Shown here: piece by piece, positions 46,998-55,805 of the stretch
Position numbering within the stretch: the first letter of the stretch is position 1
How the letters are laid out: each line of letters opens with the position of its first letter
Origin: Streptomyces sp. ISL-87
Lineage (GTDB): Bacteria > Actinomycetota > Actinomycetes > Streptomycetales > Streptomycetaceae
Reading direction: 5' to 3'
Assembly: GCF_018614095.1 (NCBI RefSeq)
Contig: NZ_JAGGOY010000059.1
Location: forward strand, 48,626-112,625
Length of the DNA stretch: 64,000 bases
Position numbers and translations under genes: made by a program
The notes under the pieces: generated by a model
Told to the model about the DNA's origin: nothing
Database searches by the model: none
The model's input: the letters and a program-made list of their open reading frames with translations, nothing else

Positions 46998-49271
46998 ATG
47001 TCTCCGATAGAACCCGAAGGCGTACGAGGGCAGTCGACGACCCGTCGGCGGCGCACCGTGCGCCTGCGCACCCTGCTCATCTGGCTGGCGGTGCTCCCCA
47101 CTGTGGCGATGGGCGCCCAAGTGACGGTGACCGCCGGGCGGTTGCTGGCGAAGTCGGAACACCTGCGGGCCGATGTCGCGGCCGCCGAGCGGATCGGCGC
47201 ACCGCTCTACACGCTCATGGTCGACATGCAGGCCGAGCGGACGTCGACCGCCGCGCTGTGGGCGGGCACCGCCGGGGCCGAGGACGAGCTGCGGAACCGG
47301 CGGGAGGCCACGGACCGGGCCGCGGCCGAGTTCCGTCGGCTGGCGGGCGATTCGGGTGAATCCTTCGGGGAAGTGAACCGGCGGCTCGACGGCCTGGCCG
47401 CGTCCCGCCAGCGCGCGGAGGCCCGCACCGGCGGCGCCGACGGCACGCTCGCCTACTACACCGGCGTGATCGGCGCGGTCATCCAGGCGTACCAGCAGGA
47501 GTTCAGCCACGCGGAGGACGCCGACCTCGTCCAGGAGAGCCGGCCCGTGGTGTCCATGCTCTCGGCCACCGAGATGGTGGCGCACGAGGACACGCTCCTG
47601 GCCCTGGCCGGGCCGTCCAGGGAACTGAACGCCGCCGGCTTCGACCAGTTCATCAGCGCCATGGGAGCCCACCGGTACCTGTACGAGACATGGGTCGTGC
47701 CCTATCTGTCCGAGGGGGACCGGCGGTTCTACGAGCGGATCGTCGCCTCCCCGGACTGGCAGAGGAAGATCCGTATCGAGAACGCGATCGTCACCGAGCA
47801 CACGGACATCGGATCCGGCATCAAGCTGCCCGCCGAGGTCGGGGGCTGGCGGTCCGCGCACGAGAACTTCTCGGTGCAGATGGCCACGCTCAACGTCGAC
47901 CGGGCGCGGGAGGTGCTCACGCGCGGCGAGGCCAAGGCCGCGGAGCTGGAGACCGAGGTCGCCTGGCTGATCGGGGGAAGCGGTGGCGGGCTGCTCGTCG
48001 TCGTGGTCGTCGTCGTGTTCACCACGCGATCGGTGCTCCGCCGTCTGCGCGACCTGCACGAACGCACGGTGACCGTCGCCGAGGAAACCCTCCCCGACGT
48101 CGTCGCCCGGCTCCAGCGCGGGCAGTCCGTCGACGTCGAGGTCCTGCCGAGGGTGCGCGGAGACCGGGACGAGGTCGGACGCATCAGCGACGCGTTCGCC
48201 CGGGCCGTCGCCGTGTCCGTCGACGGGCACCGGCAGCTGGCGGCCGAGCGCCACGGCTTCGGCATGTTCGCCGCGGGCATCGCCTCGCGGACCGGAAACC
48301 TGGTCAGCCGTCAGCTGAGTCTCACCGATGAAATCCAGGACGGGTTCGGTCACGACGAAGCCCTGCTCGCCCAATTGATGCGGGCCGACCAGCTGACGGT
48401 GGGAATGCGGCGCCAGATCGAAAACCTGCTCATCCTGGCGGGCGGCGAGGTCCCCGACCCGCACACCGAGCCCATGCGCATCGCCGACCTGCTGCGCGAA
48501 GCCGCGGCGGAAGTCGAGGACTTCCGGCGGATCGAACGGCAGGCTCTGGACGAGATCAGCGTGGAACCGCGCGTGATCAGCCAGATCTGCCACCTCCTGG
48601 CGGAGCTGCTGGACAACGCCACCCGCTTCTCCCCGCCGAGATCGAAGGTGGTCATCCGCGCCGAACTGGTGGCGGACGGGCTGTCGGTCGAGATCGAGGA
48701 CCGTGGGCCGCGGGTGACCCCCGAGAACTACGAGAAGATGAACGCGCGCCTGCATTCGGCGCCGCCGTACTCCGTCCTGGCGGAGAACGCGCACCGGCTG
48801 GGACTCTTCGTGGTCGGCCACATCACCGAGCAGCTCGGGGCCACGGTCACGCTGCGCCGCTCCGTGTACGGAGGGACGTCCGCCGTGGTGATCCTTCCCC
48901 AGGAGCTGCTGGTGAAGACGGAACCGAAGCCGTCGCCCGAGCCGGCACCGTTCGCCGCCGCCTCCGCCCCGCGGCTTTCCGACGACCGCAAGCCCGAACT
49001 GGTCCTGCATACGGGGTCCGGGCTGCCGAGCCGTCGGCCGCCCGAGCGGCTGCATCCGGACCGCTCCGTTACACCGGATGGCGAGGCGCGGCCGGCCCTC
49101 CCCGAGCGCATCCCGCAGACCCACATCGCCGAGCAGCTCCGCGGGCCAAGGGCGGCGGAGACGGCCGTCGACCGGGACGCGGCGACACCCGAAGAGGTGG
49201 CCGACGCCTGGGCCGACTACGAACACGGGACCCAGAAAGTGGAAGACGAGCTCCGACAGGATCAGACATGA
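46998..49271 (+). CDS. cvnA: Sensor-like histidine kinase of a conservon (CvnA)
   Basis: A 757-residue membrane protein. A transmembrane helix (RLRTLLIWLAVLPTVAMGA) begins it, then an extracellular nitrate/nitrite-sensing (NIT)-like helical domain (residues about 50-325), a second helix (LLVVVVVVVFTT), a HAMP-like segment (PDVVARLQRGQSVDVEV) and a GHKL ATPase domain with N-box ICHLLAELLDNATRFSPP and EIEDRGPRVTPENY. The C-terminus is Pro-rich. As in other CvnA proteins no clear phospho-acceptor histidine box is seen. It is followed by the three other conservon genes with overlapping starts. Confidence 0.9.
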   Translation: MSPIEPEGVRGQSTTRRRRTVRLRTLLIWLAVLPTVAMGAQVTVTAGRLLAKSEHLRADVAAAERIGAPLYTLMVDMQAERTSTAALWAGTAGAEDELRNRREATDRAAAEFRRLAGDSGESFGEVNRRLDGLAASRQRAEARTGGADGTLAYYTGVIGAVIQAYQQEFSHAEDADLVQESRPVVSMLSATEMVAHEDTLLALAGPSRELNAAGFDQFISAMGAHRYLYETWVVPYLSEGDRRFYERIVASPDWQRKIRIENAIVTEHTDIGSGIKLPAEVGGWRSAHENFSVQMATLNVDRAREVLTRGEAKAAELETEVAWLIGGSGGGLLVVVVVVVFTTRSVLRRLRDLHERTVTVAEETLPDVVARLQRGQSVDVEVLPRVRGDRDEVGRISDAFARAVAVSVDGHRQLAAERHGFGMFAAGIASRTGNLVSRQLSLTDEIQDGFGHDEALLAQLMRADQLTVGMRRQIENLLILAGGEVPDPHTEPMRIADLLREAAAEVEDFRRIERQALDEISVEPRVISQICHLLAELLDNATRFSPPRSKVVIRAELVADGLSVEIEDRGPRVTPENYEKMNARLHSAPPYSVLAENAHRLGLFVVGHITEQLGATVTLRRSVYGGTSAVVILPQELLVKTEPKPSPEPAPFAAASAPRLSDDRKPELVLHTGSGLPSRRPPERLHPDRSVTPDGEARPALPERIPQTHIAEQLRGPRAAETAVDRDAATPEEVADAWADYEHGTQKVEDELRQDQT

Positions 49272-49672
49272 CGACGACAACCAACGATGTGATCTACAGC
49301 GTCCTGGACAACAACCTGAGCAGGATCGCCGGTATCCAGGGAGCCGTGCTCCTGTCCAACGACGGGATCAGACTCAGCGCCTACCTGCTGGAACGGGACC
49401 AGGCGGAGCGCATAGCCGCGGCGTCCTCCGGAGTGGCGGCCACGATGAAGGCGATCTCCAGGGAGGTCGACGGCGGCCGGGTCATCCGCCAGCTGGTCGA
49501 GATGGACGACAGGTACCTCTGCATCGTCGGGTGCGGGGAGGGCAGCACGCTCATCGTGGTGACCTCCCGCAAGGCGCGGCTCGGGGAGCTGGGCGGCGAG
49601 GCCGTGCGGACCGCCCAGGCGCTCGGCGAATGGCTGGGAACCCCTGAGCGCACCCAGGCGCCGACGTCGTAA
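49268..49672 (+). CDS. cvnB: Roadblock/LC7 protein (CvnB)
   Basis: A 134-residue roadblock/LC7 domain protein: NNLSRIAGIQGAVLLSNDGIRLSAYLL, then DRYLCIVGCGEGSTLIVVTSRKARLGELGGE. In conservons it is a partner of the CvnD GTPase, like MglB with MglA. It overlaps cvnA by 4 nt (ATGA) and shares the stop base region (TAATG) with cvnC. Confidence 0.94.
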   Translation: MTTTTNDVIYSVLDNNLSRIAGIQGAVLLSNDGIRLSAYLLERDQAERIAAASSGVAATMKAISREVDGGRVIRQLVEMDDRYLCIVGCGEGSTLIVVTSRKARLGELGGEAVRTAQALGEWLGTPERTQAPTS

Positions 49673-50064
49673 TGCCGGACGAGCCACAGCAACCGCAGCA
49701 GCCGCAGCACGGAGGCCGCCGCCGGACGCGGCTGTACGCCCTGACCGATGGCCGTACAGCTGCTCCGCACACCGTCCTCACCATGGACACCACGATCACG
49801 GCGGTCGCCGACGCGGAAGCCGCGGACGCCCACGGCGGCCTGCCCACCGAGTGGCAGGCAATCCTCGCCATGTGCCTGCCCCCCAACGGGCTGGCGGTCG
49901 CCGAGATCGCGGCGCGGATGCACATCCGGCTCACTCCGATGACGCTCCTCCTCGGTGAACTCGCGGACCGTGGGCTGATCCATCACCGGCCGCCCCTGGA
50001 GGGGGCCGAGACCACCAATGTCCACCTGCTCATGAGAATCAGGGACAACCTTGCCCGGATATGA
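49672..50064 (+). CDS. cvnC: DUF742 protein (CvnC)
   Basis: A 130-residue DUF742 protein: RRTRLYALTDGRTA at the N-terminus, then a winged-helix-like core (WQAILAMCLPPNGLAVAEIAARMHIRLTPMTLLLGELADRGLI) and the ending HLLMRIRDNLARI. It starts on the last base of the cvnB stop. In conservons it forms a membrane-associated complex with the other members. Confidence 0.93.
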   Translation: MPDEPQQPQQPQHGGRRRTRLYALTDGRTAAPHTVLTMDTTITAVADAEAADAHGGLPTEWQAILAMCLPPNGLAVAEIAARMHIRLTPMTLLLGELADRGLIHHRPPLEGAETTNVHLLMRIRDNLARI

Positions 50065-50641
50065 CGCCGCTGCCCAAGAAGCGGCCCCTGTCAAAATCCT
50101 CATTGCCGGGGGATTCGGAGTCGGCAAGACGACCCTGGTCGAGACCGTCTCCGAGATCGAGCCGCTGCGTACGGAGGAGCGGCTGACGAGTGCCGGTGTC
50201 GGCGTCGACGACCTCGACGGCATCGAGTCCAAGACGGTGACCACCGTGGCGATGGACTTCGGCCGGATCACCCTCAGCGATGCCGGGGTGGTTCTCTACC
50301 TGTTCGGTACGCCGGGCCAGGAGCGCTTCTGGTTCATGTGGGACGACCTGCTGAACGGGGCCCTCGGCGCGATCGTCCTGGTCGACACGCGACGCCTCGA
50401 CCGCAGCTTCCCGGCCGTCGACTTCTTCGAGAGCCGAGGGCTGCCGTTCGTGGTCGGCGCGAACTGCTTTTACGGCGAGCAGCCGTACACCGCAGAGGAG
50501 ATCGGGGCGGCGCTGCATCTGCGCGACCCGAACACGCCCGTCCTCATGCTCGACGCCCGCTCCCGTGACGACGTCCGCGGTGCCCTGCTCTCGCTTCTCG
50601 ACAGGCTGATAGCCAAGGCGGGGGCCACGGTGGGCGCCTGA
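50051..50641 (+). CDS. cvnD: Small GTPase (CvnD)
   Basis: A 196-residue MglA-like GTPase. The P-loop is AGGFGVGKTTLV, switch II is YLFGTPGQERFW, and VLVDTRRLD and VVGANCF follow in the positions of the later G motifs, where the usual NKxD is replaced by NCF. The TTG at 50051 overlaps cvnC by 14 nt; no better start is seen. It completes the set cvnABCD. Such complexes regulate development or antibiotic production in S. coelicolor. Confidence 0.92.
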   Translation: MPGYDAAAQEAAPVKILIAGGFGVGKTTLVETVSEIEPLRTEERLTSAGVGVDDLDGIESKTVTTVAMDFGRITLSDAGVVLYLFGTPGQERFWFMWDDLLNGALGAIVLVDTRRLDRSFPAVDFFESRGLPFVVGANCFYGEQPYTAEEIGAALHLRDPNTPVLMLDARSRDDVRGALLSLLDRLIAKAGATVGA

Positions 50642-50657
50642 CGTTCGCGGACGGGTG

Positions 50658-51773
50658 TCAGCCCGCCCCGGGTGCGAGGGTCAGCAGATCCACGACGTCC
50701 CGTAGCTCGCCCCGGCGGCGGAACGCCGCGCGCTGCCGCTCCGCGCCACAGCCGCCGCCCGCGCGCAGGCGCCGCCACAGGTCCCGGACCGCAGGCAGGT
50801 CACCGGCCGCTTCGAGGCCCGGCCGGGCGAAGCGCAGGAGCTGCTCGACCAGTTGGCCGGCCGGTCGCAGTGTGCCGGTCGCGGGGTCCACTCCGCAGCC
50901 CTGGAGACCGTCCCGGGCCGCTCGCCAGTGGGCGGCCCGCAGGATCGGGTCGCTGACGCGGTGGGGCTCCTTGCCGCGGCCGATGTCTGCCAGGAGCACC
51001 GCGGCCAGTGCCCTGGCCAGGGCTGCCAGCAGGACGACCGTGTCCACCTCGGCGTTGACGTCGGCGACCCGGATCTCCAGGGTCGGCCATTGCTCGGAGG
51101 GGCGCGTGTACCAGTAGACCATCCCGCGGTCCAGCAGGACGCCGGAGGCGACGAGGGCGTCGACGAGTGCGTCGTACGCGGCCGCGTCGGGGAGCAGCGG
51201 GGCCGGGCCGCTGCCCGGCCACAGTGCCCAGGACATGGTCCGCCAGCTCGCGTACCCCGTGTCCCGGCCGTCGTGGAACGGCGAGTTGGCGGCGAGCGCC
51301 TGGAGGGCCGGCAGCCAGGGTCTGAGGTGGTTGCCGAGCTGTACAGCCGTCTCACGGTCCGGGACACCGATGTGGATGTGGCAGCCGCAGACCTCGGCGC
51401 TGTGCTCTGCGACGAGCGAACCGTACTCGCCGGCCATCCGCAGGTACCGGTCCTTGTCGGTGACCCCCGCCTGCTCGCCGGAGGCGGGCAGCACCGGGGT
51501 GCCGGAGGCGACGGCCTGGCAGCCGGACTCGCGGGCGGCCTCCGCGACGCCCGCGCGCAGCCGGGTGAGCTCCCGGCGGAGGCTGTCGAGCCCGGTGACG
51601 GGGCGCGTCCGTGTCTCGACCATGGTAGGAAACAGCTCCCCGTCCACTTGGCCGGCCAGCGTGTCCTGCGCTCGCTTCACGACCGCAGGCGCGCATGGGG
51701 CGACCGCTCCTGTGTCCTCGTCCGCCTGGAGGAATTCCTCCTCGACGCCGAGTGTGGGCACCTGCTCGACCAT
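50658..51773 (-). CDS. Carboxylate-amine ligase, glutamate-cysteine ligase 2 (YbdK) family
   Basis: A 371-residue ATP-grasp-like GCS2 protein. The N-terminal LGVEEEFLQAD, the metal-binding CGCHIHIGVPDRE, the region WLPALQALAANSPF and RPSEQWPTLEIRVADVNAEVDT match YbdK proteins. These have weak glutamate-cysteine ligase activity in vitro, but the natural substrate is often unknown, and mycothiol-producing bacteria do not need glutathione. It is convergent with cvnD, 16 nt away. Confidence 0.88.
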   Translation of the reverse strand: MVEQVPTLGVEEEFLQADEDTGAVAPCAPAVVKRAQDTLAGQVDGELFPTMVETRTRPVTGLDSLRRELTRLRAGVAEAARESGCQAVASGTPVLPASGEQAGVTDKDRYLRMAGEYGSLVAEHSAEVCGCHIHIGVPDRETAVQLGNHLRPWLPALQALAANSPFHDGRDTGYASWRTMSWALWPGSGPAPLLPDAAAYDALVDALVASGVLLDRGMVYWYTRPSEQWPTLEIRVADVNAEVDTVVLLAALARALAAVLLADIGRGKEPHRVSDPILRAAHWRAARDGLQGCGVDPATGTLRPAGQLVEQLLRFARPGLEAAGDLPAVRDLWRRLRAGGGCGAERQRAAFRRRGELRDVVDLLTLAPGAG

Positions 51774-51945
51774 CGCGTCCTCCCGCTTCCCGTCCTTCCG
51801 GAGCGGGGTTTTGGTAGCTCATCGTAGTGGAGCAGCACGCTCTGTGACGGTGGTGGCGGGGTCGGTCCGGCGTCCGGTTTCGCCTCTCACCCACCGGATC
51901 TACGCTCGAACCAGAAGCCCCGTCCTCGACGGAGAGGAGGCGGCC

Positions 51946-53199
51946 ATGCGCAAATCGGTACAGCGGTCCACGATGTTCCTGGGTGCGGCCGCTCTTGTGA
52001 TGACGGCCTTCAGCGGGAACGCCGGCGCGTCCGCGGTCGCGGCCCCCGGCGACGACGACGAACTCAGACTCGGCTACGTGCTGCCGGAGACCGGACAGCT
52101 CGCTTTCCTCGGCCCGCCGATGATCGAGTCCCTGAAGTACGCGGTCAAGACCATCAACGACAACGGCGGCGTGCTGGGCAAGCCGATCCCCGCCGTGGTC
52201 TCCGGCGACGAGGCCGGCCAGGAAGCCGTCGCCGCGCAGTCCGCCGACCGGGTCCTGGCCAGGGGAGTCGACGCGATCATCGGCGCCGCCGCCTCCGGGA
52301 TGTCCCTGGCGATCATCGACCGGGTGACCGGAGCCGGCGTGGCCCAGTGCTCCGGCTCCAACACCGCGCCCACCTTCACCGACTACGACGACGGCGGGTA
52401 CTACTTCCGCACCGCGCCCAGCGACGCCCTCCAGGGGCCGGTCCTCGCCAAGGTCGTCCAGGAGGACGGCAAGAAGCGGGTGGCGCTCGTCGCCCGCGCC
52501 GACGACTACGGACGCGGCCTGCTGGAGTCGACGAAGAAGGCCCTGGAGGACAAGGGCGTGGACGTGGTCCTCGCCGACACCTACGATGCCAAGGCGACCA
52601 ACTTCGACCAGGTCGTGCAGAAGGTGCGCAACGCCAAGCCCGATGCGGCCGTTGTGATCTCCTTCGAGGAGGGTGCCCAGATCCTGCAAGGCCTCATCGA
52701 GGCAGGTCTCGGCCCGAAGCAGATCGGGATCTACGGAGCCGACGGTCTGCACAGCGCCGAACTGGCCACGCTCGTCGCCCCCGGCGACCCCTCCCGCATC
52801 GCCGGGATGAAGGGGACCGCGCCGGCCTCGGCGACCAACGAGAAGTTCGTCAAGGAACTCAAGGCCTTCGCACCGAAGCTGACGGAGCTGCAGTTCGCAC
52901 CGCAGACCTTCGACTGCGTGACAGTCCTCGCGCTCGCCGCCGAGAAGGCGAAGTCGGACGACCCGGAGAAGTTCACCAAGGAGATCGTCGGCATCACCAG
53001 GGACGGCGAGAAGTGCGACTCGTTCGCCGCCTGCAAGAAGCTGCTGGCCGAGGGCAAGGACATCGACTACGACGGCGTGAGCGGCCCGCTCGACTTCACC
53101 GAGCAGGGCGAACCGGGGCAGGCGACCATCGAGGTCTACACCTACGACCAGAACGGCAAGCTGCAGACCGTGCGTACGGAGGTGGCCACCGGCGAGTGA
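51946..53199 (+). CDS. Branched-chain-amino-acid-type substrate-binding protein (Leu/Ile/Val family)
   Basis: A 417-residue periplasmic-binding-protein type 1 domain. A GGAGAGGAGG lies 5 nt before the ATG. The signal peptide (MFLGAAALVMTAFSGNAGASA) contains no cysteine, so the protein would be released, not lipid-anchored as most Gram-positive binding proteins are. Core motifs are LRLGYVLPETGQLAFLGPPMIESLKYAVKTIN, RGVDAIIGAAASGMSLAIID, KRVALVARADDYGRGL, and ALVISFEEGAQILQGL-like segments. It is convergent with livFGMH, the matching transporter genes, on the other strand. Confidence 0.87.
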   Translation: MRKSVQRSTMFLGAAALVMTAFSGNAGASAVAAPGDDDELRLGYVLPETGQLAFLGPPMIESLKYAVKTINDNGGVLGKPIPAVVSGDEAGQEAVAAQSADRVLARGVDAIIGAAASGMSLAIIDRVTGAGVAQCSGSNTAPTFTDYDDGGYYFRTAPSDALQGPVLAKVVQEDGKKRVALVARADDYGRGLLESTKKALEDKGVDVVLADTYDAKATNFDQVVQKVRNAKPDAAVVISFEEGAQILQGLIEAGLGPKQIGIYGADGLHSAELATLVAPGDPSRIAGMKGTAPASATNEKFVKELKAFAPKLTELQFAPQTFDCVTVLALAAEKAKSDDPEKFTKEIVGITRDGEKCDSFAACKKLLAEGKDIDYDGVSGPLDFTEQGEPGQATIEVYTYDQNGKLQTVRTEVATGE

Positions 53200-53224
53200 A
53201 GACACAGGTCCGTGAAGACACACG

Positions 53225-53959
53225 TCACCGGGCGCGGGCCAGGGTGCCGAGGTAGAGCTCGATCACCTTCGGGTCGTGCAGCAGCTGCGCGCCCGTGCCG
53301 GTGTACGCGTTGCGGCCCTGGTCCAGTACGTACCCGCGGTGGCAGATCTGCAGGCACCTGCGGGCGTTCTGCTCGACCATGAACACCGCCACACCCGTGG
53401 CGTTGATCTCCTTGACCCGCTCGAACACCTGGTCCTGGAAGAGCGGGGACAGGCCCGCCGACGGCTCGTCGAGCAGCAGCACCTGCGGCTCCGTCATCAG
53501 TGCCCGCGCCATCGCCAGCATCTGCCGCTCGCCGCCGGACATCGACCCCGCCTTCTGCTTGCGGCGGGCCGCCAGGATGGGGAAGAGCTCCTCCATCGCC
53601 GCCGCCCGCCGGGTGAAGTCCTTGGGCCGCAGGTAGGCGCCCATGCGCAGGTTCTCCTCGACGGTAAGGGCCGGGAAGACGTTCGCCAGCTGCGGTACGT
53701 ACCCCACGCCCCGCCGCACTTGTTCGTGCGCGGGCCGGTTGGAGATCTCCTCGCCGCGCAGCCGGACGCTCCCGCTGCGGATGCGCAGCAGCCCGAAGAC
53801 CGCCTTGGCCAGGGTGGACTTGCCGGCACCGTTGGGGCCGATGACGCCGACCAGCTCGCCGGGGCCCACCTCGATGCCGCAGCCCCGCAGTACGTCCACC
53901 CCGGGCACGTACCCGGCGGTGATCTCCTCGGCCACCAGCACCGGCTCGCCCGTGGTCAT
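53225..53959 (-). CDS. livF: Branched-chain amino acid ABC transporter ATPase (LivF)
   Basis: A 244-residue ATPase. Walker A is GPNGAGKSTLAKA, the signature MSGGERQMLAMARALM, Walker B VLLLDEPSAGLSP. The NFP/ANVFPALTVEENLRMG segment is LivF-like. It overlaps livG (4 nt), and forms with livG, livM and livH a complete HAAT-type importer. Confidence 0.94.
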   Translation of the reverse strand: MTTGEPVLVAEEITAGYVPGVDVLRGCGIEVGPGELVGVIGPNGAGKSTLAKAVFGLLRIRSGSVRLRGEEISNRPAHEQVRRGVGYVPQLANVFPALTVEENLRMGAYLRPKDFTRRAAAMEELFPILAARRKQKAGSMSGGERQMLAMARALMTEPQVLLLDEPSAGLSPLFQDQVFERVKEINATGVAVFMVEQNARRCLQICHRGYVLDQGRNAYTGTGAQLLHDPKVIELYLGTLARAR

Positions 53960-54813
53960 GGCCGCTCCTCCTTCTTCGCGTCCGGATCGTCGTGCTGCTT
54001 GCCCAGGTAGGCGTCCACGACCTCCGGGTTGCGGCCCACCGTGTACGGCGGGCCCTCGGCGACCAGGCGCCCGTCGGCCATACAGGCCACCCAGTCGCTG
54101 ATACCCATCACCACGTCCATGTCGTGCTCGACGAACAGCACGGTCATCCCCTCGTCCCGCAGCGCCGTGATGTGGCCCAGCAGTGACTGGGTCAGCGCCG
54201 GGTTCACCCCGGCCATCGGCTCGTCGAGCAGCACCATGGCCGGCTCGGCCATCAGCGCGCGGGCCATCTCCAGCAGCTTACGCTGGCCGCCGGAGAGGGT
54301 CCCGGCGTACTCGTCGCGCAGCCTCGCTAGCAGGAAGCGGTCCAGCAGTTCGTCGGCCCTGCGTACGATCTCCCGCTCCTGGCGCCGCCACAGCGGCGGG
54401 AGCAGCGCGGGCAGCAGCCGTTCGCCGAGCTGGCCGGTCGCCGCGAGCAGCACGTTCTCCCGTACGGTCAGCCGGGCCAGCGTCCTGGTCAGCTGGAACG
54501 TACGGACCATGCCGTGGCGGGCGATCTTGTGCGCGGGCCGACCTGCGAGCGGGTGCCCGTCGAAGGACCAACTGCCGCTGCTGGCCCGGTCGAAGCCGCT
54601 CACCACGTTGAACAGGGTCGTCTTCCCGGCGCCGTTGGGGCCGATGAGCGCCGTGATGGTGCCGCGCTGCACCTCCAGGTGATCGACCCGGACCGCCACC
54701 AGGCCGCCGAAGGCGCGCGTCACTCCGTCCAGGACCAGCACCGGGTCGGGCTTCCGCACCCCCGGCTCCGGCGCGACCGAGGCGAGCCCGTGCGGAGAGG
54801 TGTCAGCGGGCAC
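53956..54813 (-). CDS. livG: Branched-chain amino acid ABC transporter ATPase (LivG)
   Basis: A 285-residue ATPase. Walker A is GPNGAGKTTLFNV, the signature LSGGQRKLLEMARAL, Walker B MVLLDEPMAGVNPAL, switch FVEHDMDVVM. The insert LPALLPPLWRRQER is typical of LivG. The start is GTG and overlaps livM by 11 nt. Confidence 0.94.
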   Translation of the reverse strand: MPADTSPHGLASVAPEPGVRKPDPVLVLDGVTRAFGGLVAVRVDHLEVQRGTITALIGPNGAGKTTLFNVVSGFDRASSGSWSFDGHPLAGRPAHKIARHGMVRTFQLTRTLARLTVRENVLLAATGQLGERLLPALLPPLWRRQEREIVRRADELLDRFLLARLRDEYAGTLSGGQRKLLEMARALMAEPAMVLLDEPMAGVNPALTQSLLGHITALRDEGMTVLFVEHDMDVVMGISDWVACMADGRLVAEGPPYTVGRNPEVVDAYLGKQHDDPDAKKEERP

Positions 54814-55795
54814 TGAGCAACATCTCCTTCCTGCTGCCGAGGATGCCCTGCGGTCTGAACGCGACCAGCAGGATCAGCGCGAGCCCCACCAGGGCGAACC
54901 GCACGGCGCCGACCTCCGCCGGGCTGATCACCTCCGGCGAGACGTACCCGGCGTCGATGGCCTGCCGCAGGGCGCTGTCGAGGAAGGTCAGCAGGAACCA
55001 GAACACCACCGAGCCGATCACCGGCCCCATGATCCGCCCGGCCCCGCCCAGCACCAGCAGGGTGTACAGGAAGAAGGTGACGACAGGGTCGAAGCTGTCC
55101 GGGCTCGCCGACTGCACCTGGATCGCCTGCATCATTCCGGCGGCCGCCCCGATCACACCGCCCAGGACCAGGCTCTGCATCTTGTACGCGTACACGTTCT
55201 TGCCCAGGCTGCGCACCGCGTCCTCGTCCTCGCGGATGGCCTTGAGGACCCTGCCCCACGGGCTGTGGATCAGCAGGGCCAGCAGCACCCCGACGAGGGC
55301 CACCAGCCCCCAGGTGACGATCAGCACCCACAGGTCCCGGGCGCTGAACTTCACCATCCAGAACCCGTAGCTGCCGCGCCCGATCGGGTTCATCTCGTAG
55401 AAGTCGCCCGCGAACCGCTGGAGTCCGAACACCCCTCCGGTGGTCGGCTCGGCCCAGCTGGACCGGTAGAACAGCCGAAGCGTCTCCCCGGCGGCGATCG
55501 TGGTGATGGCCAGGTAGTCGGCGCGCAGCCGCAGCGTGGGCAGGCCCAGCAGCAGGGCGAGCACGACCGCCGAGGCCAGCCCGACCAGGATGCCCAGCCA
55601 CATCGGGCCGCCCCAGGTCGCCACGGTGATCGCGAGCCCGTAGCCGCCGACCAGCATGAAGCCGACCTGCCCGAAGTTCAGCAGACCGGTGTAGCCGAAG
55701 TGCAGGTTCAGCCCCATCGCGGCCAGGGCGTACACGGCGGCGATGGGCCCGATCCCGGAGCGGATGGCGTCGGAGAGGATGATCGAGAAGTCCAT
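54803..55795 (-). CDS. livM: Branched-chain amino acid ABC transporter permease (LivM)
   Basis: A 330-residue membrane protein with about eight helices. LNLHFGYTGLLNFGQVGFMLVGGYG is the LivM signature, and WGRVLKAIREDEDAVRSLGKNVYAYKM is the conserved cytoplasmic loop that contacts the ATPases. It lies 10 nt downstream of livH. Confidence 0.94.
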   Translation of the reverse strand: MDFSIILSDAIRSGIGPIAAVYALAAMGLNLHFGYTGLLNFGQVGFMLVGGYGLAITVATWGGPMWLGILVGLASAVVLALLLGLPTLRLRADYLAITTIAAGETLRLFYRSSWAEPTTGGVFGLQRFAGDFYEMNPIGRGSYGFWMVKFSARDLWVLIVTWGLVALVGVLLALLIHSPWGRVLKAIREDEDAVRSLGKNVYAYKMQSLVLGGVIGAAAGMMQAIQVQSASPDSFDPVVTFFLYTLLVLGGAGRIMGPVIGSVVFWFLLTFLDSALRQAIDAGYVSPEVISPAEVGAVRFALVGLALILLVAFRPQGILGSRKEMLLSAR

Positions 55796-55805
55796 GGCAC
55801 GCCCC

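Noticed and set aside
50658-51773. Glutathione synthesis gene (gshA)
   Set aside because: The protein is of the YbdK-type GCS2 group; nothing else for glutathione is present and actinomycetes use mycothiol, so the name gshA is not supported.
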